NCBI RefSeq assembly: GCF_003337575.1
Contig: NZ_QPJM01000009.1
Coordinates: forward strand, 1-64,000
DNA: 64,000 nt
Direction of reading: 5' to 3'
From: Phyllobacterium bourgognense
GTDB taxonomy: Bacteria; Pseudomonadota; Alphaproteobacteria; Rhizobiales; Rhizobiaceae
This document shows, piece after piece, positions 26,749 through 35,687 of the stretch. A program made the position numbers and the translations under genes. The number at the start of each line of letters is the position of its first letter. Position 1 is the first letter of the stretch. The notes beneath the pieces were generated by a model that ran no database searches, had not been told where the DNA came from, and saw only the letters and a list, made by a program, of their open reading frames with translations.

Positions 26749-27260
26749 GTGATCCTGCCTTTGGCGCGGGACCCTCCTTCTTCAGGAGACGCATCATGTC
26801 TAAACAATGTCGTCCAGCACATGCTGGTCGACCGCTCGCCCGGGCCAGTGAGGACCGTTACGGGCTTTGCGTTGGGGCCGCTCACCGTGGCCTTCGTCGG
26901 AACGCACGGTTCACCGCCTTTCCAAGTGGGTATCACGGCTTTCGTACTGTACAGACTTTGTCTGCTCAGGGTGTTGCCGAAACTACTCGAATTCGACAGT
27001 GGCCATGCTCAGCGGGCTTCTGTCAGCGTTTCGTACTGCAGGCACCGCCGCTTCTGTTTGCGGTGTTTACCGCCGCAGCGTTCGAGCAAGTAACGCTGGC
27101 GCCGATGTCAGCCTATGGCGAAGGCTACGGGAGTCCGGAAGCCAGGATATCAACACTGCTCGCTGTCTTTGTCGCCGGCAATATCGCGCTGCAGATCCCC
27201 ACTCGGCATGTTGGCTGAAAGACAGGAAAATCACTGGCTCCAATGAACTTCTTATTGTGG
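26749..27260 (+). pseudogene. MFS transporter relic (several frameshifts)
   Basis: Three plus-strand frames line up with the central part of a YcaD-like major facilitator. The first reads GFALGPLTVAFVGTHGSPPF and VGITAFVLYRLCLLRVLP. The second reads PPLLFAVFTAAAFEQVTLAP, then YGSPEARISTLLAVFVAGNI and ALQIP. The third frame gives LGMLAERQ. No start, no complete set of helices, and at least two frame changes: not functional. It is unrelated in sequence to the MFS fragment at 2045-2806. Confidence 0.55.
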
Positions 27261-27304
27261 TGGTTGTGGCGATAGTTTTGACTGGCGTGCTCTTTCGTTG
27301 CTGA

Positions 27305-27638
27305 AAGGTACCTTCGCGCGCAAACAATACAGCGACCGCCCGGCCTATACCGGAATCGCCTCCGCTTATCAGAGCGATCTTGCCATCGAGTTTTTTGAGC
27401 CGAGATAGAACGGTGCGTCGAACATCGGAGCCGGATCAAGCGAGGCTTCAAGCCCCGGTTTTTTCAGATGCTGCTTGCGGAATGGTGGAACAGGATATAT
27501 CCGAGCTCTGGTTTGAGGCGCTTTAGTCGTGGGTTTGCTTGCGCTTTTCTCGCGTTGGTCGGTTTTTGTTTGAATAGTGCGCTGACGCTTTGCCGTCGCT
27601 TCTCCTGCCCGACTGCGGGTCGCCGCTGGTTGTGTCAT
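27305..27638 (-). pseudogene. Short-chain dehydrogenase/reductase relic (N-terminal third)
   Basis: From ATG 27638 the frame reads through RIYPVPPFRKQHLKKPGLEA and then MFDAPFYLGSK. It must then shift frame to give KLDGKIALISGGDSGIGRAV and AVLFAREGT. This is the start of a YghA-like SDR with its nucleotide-binding motif (GGDSGIG). The shift lies in a run of A residues. Sequence homology ends near 27305, leaving no catalytic Tyr-x-x-x-Lys, so the gene is dead. Confidence 0.6.
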
Positions 27639-27925
27639 AGCTCATCCCTCGCATAGCTCGGTTCCGGTGATTGCTTGGTAAAGGCTCAAATCTCAAATCG
27701 GTTCCACTGCGTCCGAATAACATCAATTCGCCGGGGGTTTATTACAGCTGCCTGAGTTGCATGTTCGAGAGCTTTCCATTCAACCGGCGACCGCGCATTA
27801 GGACGATACCGATTGGTCCTCCTTCAGCGCCCGGCAAACTCACTATCCATTCTGTCAGTAGTACTCGGAACCCATCGCGACCCCTCCCATTAAGCTTCTG
27901 ATGTTCTCAATGAGGAAGGAAAACC

Positions 27926-28789
27926 ATGACAAACGGGCTTGTACATCACAGAGAACTGAACCTGGACGGCATGAAGATTTTCTATCGCGAAGCTGGGTCG
28001 ACAGACGCCCCCGCCATTCTGTTGCCCCATGGCTATCCATGTTCGTCTTATGAGTTTCGCAACTACATGCCTCCGCTGGCTGACAGGTGGCGGCTAATTG
28101 CGCCGGATTTTCCTGGCTGCGGTTACAGTGATACGCCAGAGGAATTCGACTACACGTTTGACGGCTACACCGATTTTCTGGAACGTTTCACGGCGAAACT
28201 CGGACTTAGAAAATTCACGCTGTATCTCCATGACTTCGGATCACAGATTGGTTTACGGCTCGCCATTCGTCGCCCCGATTTAATAGCATCATTGATCATC
28301 CAGAATGGTGACATTTACGAGGATGTTCTGGGGCCAAAATATTCATCTTTAAAAGCAATTTGGGAAAAAACCCCTGAGCATAGCTTTGCAGAAATCAGGC
28401 AGGGCATCTCCCAGGAAGAGTTCCAACGTGAATTCCTCAACGATGTTCGACCAGAACTAGCGGCCACGATTCCTCCCGATCTTTGGACGCTGCATTGGTC
28501 GTTCATGACCGATCGACGCAAAGAAATATCAGCCCGTATCATCGCTGGATTGAAGGACAATCTGGAGTGGTTTCCTCGATATCAAAATTATCTTCGAGAC
28601 CATCGGCCGCCAACGCTGATAATTTGGGGGCCACAAGATGGCTATATGCCTGAAGCCTCAGCGAAAGCATATCTACGAGACTTGCCTGATGCGGAATTGC
28701 ATTTATTGGACGGCGGCCATTGGCTGCTGGAAACAAATCTCGATGAAGCTGTAAGTTTGACGCGAAGCTTTTTAATTCGCCACAGTTAG
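27926..28789 (+). CDS. Alpha/beta hydrolase, epoxide hydrolase/haloalkane dehalogenase-like
   Basis: 287 residues with an intact alpha/beta hydrolase fold. The oxyanion-hole motif is HGYP (about residue 35), the nucleophile elbow is LHDFGSQIG with Asp at about 103 rather than Ser, an acid lies in WGPQDGYMP and the catalytic histidine in DGGHWLLE. An aspartate nucleophile is the mark of epoxide hydrolases and haloalkane dehalogenases. A good ribosome binding site (GAGGAAGGAAAACC) precedes the ATG. It is the only intact gene in a 4-kb stretch of relics and stands alone. Substrate unknown. Confidence 0.85.
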   Translation: MTNGLVHHRELNLDGMKIFYREAGSTDAPAILLPHGYPCSSYEFRNYMPPLADRWRLIAPDFPGCGYSDTPEEFDYTFDGYTDFLERFTAKLGLRKFTLYLHDFGSQIGLRLAIRRPDLIASLIIQNGDIYEDVLGPKYSSLKAIWEKTPEHSFAEIRQGISQEEFQREFLNDVRPELAATIPPDLWTLHWSFMTDRRKEISARIIAGLKDNLEWFPRYQNYLRDHRPPTLIIWGPQDGYMPEASAKAYLRDLPDAELHLLDGGHWLLETNLDEAVSLTRSFLIRHS

Positions 28790-29119
28790 TTGCCGACTGA
28801 AGCTTTGAAATCACCATAATCTCCCGCCGTCGACGGAGCGGACGATGGGCGCGCGACCGCCTACCATTTTGCTAAAGCCCAAACTCTTTGTTCAAAATCG
28901 ACGTTCGATAGAAAACCTTCCTTTGAAAATGCCGATAATACGCGAGTTTCGAACAGTTTGGATTGTAGCTTAAATGTCTGCAATCCATCTCAAGGCGGCC
29001 ATTTTTCCCCAATTCGCTTTATGATAACGTCCCGAAAAGATATCAGCTGCAGACCCATTCCCTTCTCATGGTTGTACTTTGCCACTACGCAATCTTTCTG
29101 GCCAAACGGGAATGAAGGA
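28790..29119. other. Region between hydrolase and IS3 relic
   Basis: No recognised gene. A minus frame (28990-29229) includes a protein-like stretch CVVAKYNHEKGMGLQLISFR that I cannot assign. Confidence 0.35.
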
Positions 29120-29288
29120 TTATTCCGGCATCGTGTGCCGGGGCTTGGTATCCAAGCGATAAGCGCGTGGGAAACGGTTGTAATCGTCAACCCATTCGGC
29201 GATGGCGCTGCGGGGAGGATCGAGGCCACAAAACAGGTTTGTTAAAGAGCTCGTCGCGCATGCGGCCGTTGAAGGACTCCACATCGCT
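29120..29288 (-). mobile_element. IS3-family transposase, C-terminal remnant
   Basis: SDVESFNGRMRDELFN and, after a frame change, AIAEWVDDYNRFPRAYRLDT match the end of the IS3-type DDE transposase (the VESFNGRLRDE block carrying the last catalytic glutamate, then the W-I-x-D-Y-N block). Only the last quarter remains, frameshifted, with no terminal repeats found. Confidence 0.65.
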
Positions 29289-29367
29289 CCAGTAGTTAAG
29301 CGAATGCCAAATGACAAGCTGAACCATATCAGACGTCCTAAGATATAGGATCATCCGGCTGCTTCTC

Positions 29368-30522
29368 TTAATCTTGAAGCTCTGTTTCGATGAGCCGGAC
29401 CCAATAGGCGACACCGTCGGGGATGATGGTGTCGTTGAAATCGAAGAGCGGCGAATGCAGACCGGGATTGACCCCATCCTTGCCGCTGCCGATCCATCCA
29501 TACGCACCAGGTACGGCCTCCAGCATGAATGCGAAATCCTCGGATGCCATGCTGGGTGCTGCCTCGATGACGCGCAGTCCCGCCCGCCCGGCAGCAAGGC
29601 GCGCCGTACCGGCTGCGAGCGCCTCGTTCGAGGTTACAGGGTAGCGGCGTTCGTAGCTGATGGTGGCAACGCAATCATGGGCGGCGGCGATGTTGTTGGC
29701 GACCGTCCTCAGGCGTGCCTCCAGTTTGTCGCCGGCGTCCTTGGAGAACCAGCGACCGGTGCCGCGGATTACCGCCCGTTCTGGAATGACGTTGTAGGCA
29801 TCGCCGGCATGGATTTGCGTGACGGACAGTACCGCCGTATCCAGCGGCGAAACATTGCGGCTGACCACACTCTGCAGCGCTGAAACGACGGCGCATCCAG
29901 CCACGATCGGGTCGATTCCTTCATGCGGCATGGCGCCATGTGCTCCCCTGCCGCGGATTTCGATGTCGAAGATCGAGAAGGCGGCCATGATTGGCCCCGG
30001 CCCGGCTACGAACTCGCCCGGCGGCAGTTGCGGCCAATTGTGCAGACCGTAGATTGCCTCCACCGGAAGCCTTTCCAAAATCCCGTCCTCGATCATCCGC
30101 CGCGCGCCACCCTCGTTTTCCTCGGCGGGCTGGAAGATGAAGCGCACCGTGCCATCGAAATCGATCCCCTCGGCAAGCGATGCCGTTGTGAGCAGCATCG
30201 CCATGTGGCCGTCGTGACCGCAGGCATGCATCGTTCCGAGCCGCGTCGAGCGATAGGCTAGATCGGCCGTCTCGTTGATCGGCAGCGCATCCATGTCGGC
30301 GCGCAGGCCGATGGTCCTGCCGGAGCTTCCCTTCGTCAGCGAGGCAACGACGCCCGTGCCCGCGAAACCGGCCTCGACCGATAGTCCGAAACCGGAAAGT
30401 TTTTCGGCCACGAAGGCCGAAGTCTGCAGTTCTTTATAGGCAAGCTCAGGAATAGAATGAAGGAAATGCCGCCACTCCACGGCTTTTTGGATCGTCTCCA
30501 CTGGGATCGTTAAGCGTTGCAT
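29368..30522 (-). CDS. M20-family amidohydrolase (hippurate/N-acyl-amino-acid hydrolase type)
   Basis: 384 residues, metallo-aminoacylase of the M20/Ama/HipO group that cleaves N-acyl or peptide amides. Metal and active-site motifs are GLRADMDALPI, MHACGHDGHMAMLL, IFQPAEENEGGARRMIEDG, YGLHNWP, MPHEGIDPIVA and SMASEDFAFML. It is the last gene of a seven-gene minus-strand operon: amidase, dipeptide-type binding protein, two permeases, two ATPases, M20. Together they suggest uptake of an amide or peptide followed by two hydrolytic steps. Good ribosome site (CGGAGATAAGCGC) before the ATG. Confidence 0.92.
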   Translation of the reverse strand: MQRLTIPVETIQKAVEWRHFLHSIPELAYKELQTSAFVAEKLSGFGLSVEAGFAGTGVVASLTKGSSGRTIGLRADMDALPINETADLAYRSTRLGTMHACGHDGHMAMLLTTASLAEGIDFDGTVRFIFQPAEENEGGARRMIEDGILERLPVEAIYGLHNWPQLPPGEFVAGPGPIMAAFSIFDIEIRGRGAHGAMPHEGIDPIVAGCAVVSALQSVVSRNVSPLDTAVLSVTQIHAGDAYNVIPERAVIRGTGRWFSKDAGDKLEARLRTVANNIAAAHDCVATISYERRYPVTSNEALAAGTARLAAGRAGLRVIEAAPSMASEDFAFMLEAVPGAYGWIGSGKDGVNPGLHSPLFDFNDTIIPDGVAYWVRLIETELQD

Positions 30523-30553
30523 GCGCTTATCTCCGTTTGAATATGCGCATCAA

Positions 30554-31441
30554 TCAGAGGCTGCCAGCGGACTGAAGCACGGTGTGCCCCTCCGCCACGG
30601 TCATAAAGGTGTCGCCGTCGCTATGCTGCGGCAGACGGACGGGAACGGGCTTCTGCCCTGTGCGCCGCCGGCCAAAGCGCGGCACTGCATCCAGCAGGTT
30701 GCGGGTGTAAGGATGTTGAGGATTTTCGATAACGGCCCTGACAGGCCCGCATTCGACGATCCGCCCACGGTGCATGACGGCGATGCGGTCGCAGAGGCGC
30801 GCGACCACCGCCATGTCATGCGAAATGAAAAGATACGAAAGATTTCCGTCCTTCTTCAGGTCGGCAAGGAGATCGAGTATCTGCGCCTGGATGCTGACGT
30901 CGAGCGCGGAAACAGGCTCATCCGCGACTACGATTTGCGGATTTGGCGCCAGGGCCCGGGCGACCGCAATGCGCTGCCGCTGACCGCCTGAGAATTCGTG
31001 CGGATAGCGTTCCGCGAACTCCCGCTTTAGCCCGACCCGCTCGAGCAGATTGGCGACCGTCATGTTGATCGCCTGCCAGTCGCGTTCGCCCCGCGCGAAC
31101 AGCCCTTCGCCAATCTGCCGACCGACTGTCAATCGCGGATTGAGCGAGGAATAAGGGTCCTGAAAAATCATTTGGCACTGCCGTAGCTTCTCGCGGCGCA
31201 CCGGTGGCGGCAAGGTATCGATGCGCATACCCTCGATATGGAGCTCGCCCGCGGTCGGCGTATCGAGCCCGACGGCGATGCGCCCGAGCGTCGATTTGCC
31301 GGAACCACTTTCGCCGATGATCCCGAGCGTCTCGCTTCGATGGAGCACAAGGGAAACACCGTTTAGCGCATGCACGGTGCGCCGGTTGGCCGTGAAGGAT
31401 TTGCGCAGGCCTTCGATCTTCAGCACGGGGTTGGACATCAT
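30554..31441 (-). CDS. Peptide/nickel-type ABC ATPase (OppF/DppF-like)
   Basis: 295 residues. Walker A GESGSGKST, Q-loop MIFQDPYSSLNPR, signature FSGGQRQRIAVA, Walker B VVADEPVSALD, and the oligopeptide-family tail (RIVECGPVRAVIENPQHPYT, RNLLDAVP) are all present. Its start overlaps the stop of the OppD-like gene (ATGATG). It pairs with that ATPase to drive the DppB/DppC-like channel. Confidence 0.92.
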   Translation of the reverse strand: MMSNPVLKIEGLRKSFTANRRTVHALNGVSLVLHRSETLGIIGESGSGKSTLGRIAVGLDTPTAGELHIEGMRIDTLPPPVRREKLRQCQMIFQDPYSSLNPRLTVGRQIGEGLFARGERDWQAINMTVANLLERVGLKREFAERYPHEFSGGQRQRIAVARALAPNPQIVVADEPVSALDVSIQAQILDLLADLKKDGNLSYLFISHDMAVVARLCDRIAVMHRGRIVECGPVRAVIENPQHPYTRNLLDAVPRFGRRRTGQKPVPVRLPQHSDGDTFMTVAEGHTVLQSAGSL

Positions 31442-32271
31442 GGCCGGGCCCCTTCGACTTCCGCGTCGCGCTGCTTCAACCCCTTGTCCACCGTCAGGTG
31501 CGAGGCAAGCAGCGCCTTGGTATAGTCGTGCTGCGGCGAGCGGAGCACCTCATCCACCGTACCTGTCTCCAGGATGCGCCCGCCGCGCATGACGGCGACG
31601 CGATCGGCGGTCTCGGCGACAACACCGATGTCGTGAGTGATCAGCAGGATGCCGGAGCCTGAGCGCGACTTGAGGTCGACCAGCAGGTCGAGCACCTGCG
31701 ACTGCACGGTGACGTCGAGCGCGGTAGTCGGTTCGTCGGCGATCAGGATACCCGGCCGAAGCGCCAGCGCTGCAGCAATCATGATACGCTGGCGCATGCC
31801 GCCCGAAAGCTGATGCGGATATTGCGCAAGAACGCGATCCGGTTCGGGAATGCCGACATCTTCGAGCGAAGTATACGCAGTCGCCAGCGCTTCGCGCCGA
31901 GAGATGCCGTTGTGGCGCATCGGCCCCTCCGTCATTTGCCGCGCGATCGTCAGGACCGGATTAAGCGAGGTCATCGGCTCCTGGAAGATCATTCCGATCC
32001 TGGCGCCGCGCACATCCTCCATCTGCCTGCGGCCGAACGCCGAAATATCCTGCCCCTCGATCTCAATGCGGCCGCTCATTTGCGCCACCGTTGGGAGCAG
32101 CTTCATGATCGACAGCGAGGTCATGCTCTTGCCGCTGCCAGATTCCCCGACGAGAGCGAGGATTTCGCCACGAGCGAGATCGAAGCTGATGCCGTCGATC
32201 GCGTAGAAGGCGCCTGTCCCGGTTAGAAAGCTGACGGAGAGGTCCCTGACACTGAGATAGGGAATGCTCAT
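31438..32271 (-). CDS. Peptide/nickel-type ABC ATPase (OppD/DppD-like)
   Basis: 277 residues with Walker A GESGSGKSM, Q-loop MIFQEPMTSLNPV, signature LSGGMRQRIMIA, Walker B LIADEPTTALDVT and the oligopeptide-family end (ILETGTVDEVLRSPQHDYTK). The start overlaps the DppC-like stop by four bases. Slightly short compared with many OppD proteins, but all ATPase motifs are intact. Confidence 0.92.
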   Translation of the reverse strand: MSIPYLSVRDLSVSFLTGTGAFYAIDGISFDLARGEILALVGESGSGKSMTSLSIMKLLPTVAQMSGRIEIEGQDISAFGRRQMEDVRGARIGMIFQEPMTSLNPVLTIARQMTEGPMRHNGISRREALATAYTSLEDVGIPEPDRVLAQYPHQLSGGMRQRIMIAAALALRPGILIADEPTTALDVTVQSQVLDLLVDLKSRSGSGILLITHDIGVVAETADRVAVMRGGRILETGTVDEVLRSPQHDYTKALLASHLTVDKGLKQRDAEVEGARP

Positions 32272-33116
32272 GATCGACCCTTTCGACGGGGATCGACGAG
32301 GTCGCGCAGGCTGTCACCGATCAGGTTGAAGGAAAGCACGGTCAGGCAAATGGCGACGCCCGGGAAGATCAGGATCCACGGCGCCTTGTTGATGTAATTG
32401 CGGCCGGAGGCAAGAATCGCGCCCCATTCCGGAGACGGCGGCTGCACGCCGAGGCCGAGGAAAGAAAGGCCGGCGGCCGACAGGATCGCCGAAGAGAATC
32501 CCAGCGTTCCCATGACGATCAGGCTCTGGCCGATGTTCGGCATGACGTGCACGCGGACCAGTCGGCCGGAGCGGATGCCTGCAAGCTTTGCCGCCTCGAT
32601 GTAGGGCTTGGCCCTTTCCGCCGCCGCGAGCCCGTAAGTAACTCGGGCGTAGAAGGGGACGAGGCTGATGGCGATGGCAAGCGTGGCGTTCTCGATGCCC
32701 GGCCCGAGGAAAGCGACGAGCGCCAGCGCGATCAGTGTGTCGGGGAAGGAATAGAGCACGTCGATGAGACGCAGCAGCACCGCCTCTACGAACCGGCCGG
32801 AAAAGGCGGCGATGAGCCCCATCAGCCCGCCGATCGCGAGGCCGCTGACCACGGCGGTGATGCCGATACCGAGGGACAAACGGCCGCCGACCAGCACCCG
32901 GCTCAAAAGGTCACGGCCGAATTCGTCCGTGCCGAACAGATGCTCGCCCGAAGGCGCCGCAAGCCGTGGACCGGCTGCCATCCGCGTCGGATCGAATGGG
33001 GCCAAATAATGAGAAAGCAGCGATGCAGCGATGATGAAGGTCGCCAGTGCGAGGCCGAGAACGACGCTGAACGGCGGGCGCCGACTCCATACGGAAATCT
33101 CTGTCGTCGTGCTCAT
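32268..33116 (-). CDS. Peptide/nickel-type ABC permease (DppC-like)
   Basis: 282 residues. The family N-terminus is followed by FGTDEFGRDLLSRVLVGGRL, the hallmark of the OppC/DppC group, and by AKLAGIRSGRLVRVHVMPNI in the coupling loop. About six hydrophobic segments. Start overlaps the DppB-like stop (ATGA). Forms the channel with the upstream permease. Confidence 0.92.
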   Translation of the reverse strand: MSTTTEISVWSRRPPFSVVLGLALATFIIAASLLSHYLAPFDPTRMAAGPRLAAPSGEHLFGTDEFGRDLLSRVLVGGRLSLGIGITAVVSGLAIGGLMGLIAAFSGRFVEAVLLRLIDVLYSFPDTLIALALVAFLGPGIENATLAIAISLVPFYARVTYGLAAAERAKPYIEAAKLAGIRSGRLVRVHVMPNIGQSLIVMGTLGFSSAILSAAGLSFLGLGVQPPSPEWGAILASGRNYINKAPWILIFPGVAICLTVLSFNLIGDSLRDLVDPRRKGRS

Positions 33117-34036
33117 TTCTGCCTCATACGCGGATCGAGAAAACTGTAGAGAATGTCGATCAGCATCGAGACGATAACCACAGAGATGGCGAAGACGACG
33201 ATAAAGCCCTGGATCATCGGGTAATCCCGCTCCAGCATGGCCTGAACCGCCAGGCGGCCGATGCCGTTCCAGGAGAAGACGTTCTCGATGATAACCTGGC
33301 CGCCGAGCAGATAAGCGAAGACAAGGCCGACGACGGTGACGATGCTGATCAGCGCCGGTCTCAGCGCATGTACGAACAATACCTCGTGTTCACGCAGTCC
33401 CTTTGCACGGGCGGTGCGGATATAGTCCTCCTCCAGCACGTCAACCAGCGCCGAACGCGTCATGCGGGCGACAAGCGCGCAGTAGGTAAGGCCGAGCGTC
33501 AGGGCCGGCAGGAGGATGTTGCGCCAGCTCGACCCAGCGACGGGCAGCCAGCCGAGCTTCAGCGCGAAAACCTGGATCATGACGAGGCCGAGCCAGAAGG
33601 TCGGAATCGATACGCCGAGCACAGCAATGAACATGACGGCAGTATCAGCGATCCGGCCCCGGTTGACGGCCGCCAGGAATCCGAGCGGAATCCCGATCGC
33701 CAGCGCCAGCGCAAGGCCCGAGACGGCTAATGCAAAGGTGTTGGGCAGCCGTTGCAAAAGCAGCGTCAGGACAGGCTCATTGCCGCGGATGGTCGTGCCG
33801 AGGTCACCCTGCAGCACATGCGCGAGATAGAGCATCACCTGCTGCCAGACCGGCAGGTCGAGACCGAGGCGTGCACGCATCTCGGCCATCGCCTCCGGCG
33901 TCGCAGAGACGGACTGGGCCATCATGGCGGTTACGGGATCGCCCGGAACCACATGGATGAGCATGCCGGACAGCACGATCACCGCTATGACGGTAGAGCA
34001 GGCGACAAGCACTCGTTTTAATATCAGAAACGGCAT
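33113..34036 (-). CDS. Peptide/nickel-type ABC permease (DppB-like)
   Basis: 307 residues from the ATG at 34036, which has GGAAGG in front; an ATG at 34054 is six codons further up. Family features are the N-terminal helix, VVPGDPVTAMMAQSV, GLDLPVWQQVMLYLAHVLQG, RTARAKGLREHEVLFVHALR and ENVFSWNGIGRLAVQA. Six hydrophobic segments. First permease of the operon, 59 bases downstream of the binding protein. Confidence 0.92.
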   Translation of the reverse strand: MPFLILKRVLVACSTVIAVIVLSGMLIHVVPGDPVTAMMAQSVSATPEAMAEMRARLGLDLPVWQQVMLYLAHVLQGDLGTTIRGNEPVLTLLLQRLPNTFALAVSGLALALAIGIPLGFLAAVNRGRIADTAVMFIAVLGVSIPTFWLGLVMIQVFALKLGWLPVAGSSWRNILLPALTLGLTYCALVARMTRSALVDVLEEDYIRTARAKGLREHEVLFVHALRPALISIVTVVGLVFAYLLGGQVIIENVFSWNGIGRLAVQAMLERDYPMIQGFIVVFAISVVIVSMLIDILYSFLDPRMRQK

Positions 34037-34094
34037 CACAACCCTTCCGGTCATTGACCGCCCTGTCTAATGGCGACAGGGCGGTTCAAACCCA

Positions 34095-35645
34095 CTATTG
34101 CTTGAGGGTCACGTCATTGAACAGAAGGGATACCATGAACCCTAGCTTGAAGCCTTCGACTTTTGCGCTCGACGCCATAAGCCAGTTCCAGCCCGGCGAT
34201 ACCAGCGGGACGTTATAGGCATTTTCCATGAGATATTTTTCGATGTCGTGGATCTTGGCAGCGCGAGCGTCGCCCGACAGCCTGCGCTGCTCGTCAAGCA
34301 TGGTGTCGACCTGTTCATTCAGGCCCATGTTGACGAAGCCGGGACGCTTCCAAAGGAAGTTAAGATAATCCGGATCGACGCCCGACATGCCCATCGTCCA
34401 AACAAACGGCTCTCCGTCAGTGCGCTTATTCTCGCTCGTCATGTGATCGAAGTGCGATGCGACCTCACGCATTTCGATCTCTGCCTGGACGTTGATGGCA
34501 GCAAAGTCCTGCTGCATGATCTGATGCATCTGGTCCCAGCCGGACAATTTGTGAGCTATTAGCTTGATTTTAAGCGGCTTTTCGGCCGTGTAACCCGCCT
34601 CTTCCATAATCGCCTTGGCGCCATCAGGATCGTATTTCGCCCCCCAAGTGGCGCATAATTCCTCATCAGTCGAAAACAGATTTGGCGCGACGGGGCAATT
34701 GGAGGTGTGAACCAGACCTTCGAACGCAATGTTGGCATAGGCATCGCGATTCATCGCCATGCCGAGCGCCTTTCGAATTTCCGGGTTATCAAACGGCTTG
34801 ACCTTCCAAGAGAATGCGGCCAACACCTGCTGGCCCGACAGCTCGGCGGCATAGACTTTGAAAGTGCTGTCAGTCTTCAGTTCCGCCGTTTCCTCCAACG
34901 ATGGCTCAACCAGATCGGCCTCGCCGGAGCGTAGTGCCGCCATGCGGGCAACCGCTTCCGGAATTACCTTGAATGTTAATTTGTCAACATGCGGTTTGCC
35001 TGGGTTTTCGATAAGCGGACTAAAGTTTTTGTAGTCGGCATTGGCCTGAAGCTGAAGGGTATCGTTGCGCGTCCAATTGACGAACTTGAATGGACCGGTT
35101 CCGATCGGCTTGAAATCGGCGGTAGCAAATGAGGATGGGCAGATGAAGCCCGCCTGGATGCCGGTCAGGAATGAGAAAAACGGGCTGTAGGGTTCCGACA
35201 GCGACACCTTAAGCACTTTGCCTTCCACGCTGGCGCCTGTGATCGGCCCCCAGAGCGAACGGTCCGGGTTGATGGTGGCCGGATCGATAGCGCGATCAAC
35301 TCTCGCCTTGGCGGCGGCGGCGTCGAAGGTGCTGCCGTCATGGCACTTCAATCCGTCACGGATGGTGAAGGAATAGGTCTTGCCATCCTCCGACATGGAC
35401 CACTCGCTAGCGAGGCCCGGATGCAACGAGCCGTCCTTGTCCATGGTCAGCATGGTATCGAAGATCAGGTTGGTCATCTGCAGCGACTGAGTCGTGCTGG
35501 TCTTGTCGGGATCAAGACTGTCGGCGTCGACGGCGCGAGCGACAGTCAGGTCTGTGGCGGCGGCGACAGAGAGGCTCAGGCCGGTGCCGAACGCTGCTGC
35601 GGCGAGCAGTGCGGAGACGTATTGGCGGAGATGGTGCTTTTTCAT
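34095..35645 (-). CDS. Peptide/nickel-type ABC solute-binding protein (DppA-like)
   Basis: 516 residues with a Sec signal peptide (VSALLAAAAFGTGLSLSVAA). The mature part follows the SBP family 5 plan: VARAVDADSLDPDKTSTTQS, then NLIFDTMLTM, then GLASEWSMSEDGKTYSFTIR, then PIGTGPFKFVNW. These proteins capture peptides, nickel chelates or other amides. It lies 42 bases after the amidase and determines the specificity of the transporter. Given the amidase and M20 enzyme around it, a peptide or amide-containing compound is the likely cargo. Confidence 0.92.
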   Translation of the reverse strand: MKKHHLRQYVSALLAAAAFGTGLSLSVAAATDLTVARAVDADSLDPDKTSTTQSLQMTNLIFDTMLTMDKDGSLHPGLASEWSMSEDGKTYSFTIRDGLKCHDGSTFDAAAAKARVDRAIDPATINPDRSLWGPITGASVEGKVLKVSLSEPYSPFFSFLTGIQAGFICPSSFATADFKPIGTGPFKFVNWTRNDTLQLQANADYKNFSPLIENPGKPHVDKLTFKVIPEAVARMAALRSGEADLVEPSLEETAELKTDSTFKVYAAELSGQQVLAAFSWKVKPFDNPEIRKALGMAMNRDAYANIAFEGLVHTSNCPVAPNLFSTDEELCATWGAKYDPDGAKAIMEEAGYTAEKPLKIKLIAHKLSGWDQMHQIMQQDFAAINVQAEIEMREVASHFDHMTSENKRTDGEPFVWTMGMSGVDPDYLNFLWKRPGFVNMGLNEQVDTMLDEQRRLSGDARAAKIHDIEKYLMENAYNVPLVSPGWNWLMASSAKVEGFKLGFMVSLLFNDVTLKQ

Positions 35646-35687
35646 AAGCTATGTTCCCTGTTTTTATGGTTGGACTGCAAGTGATGT

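Noticed and set aside
26712-26936. Minus-strand frame opposite the MFS relic
   Set aside because: The plus-strand frames match MFS transporters better; the minus frame has no recognisable pattern.
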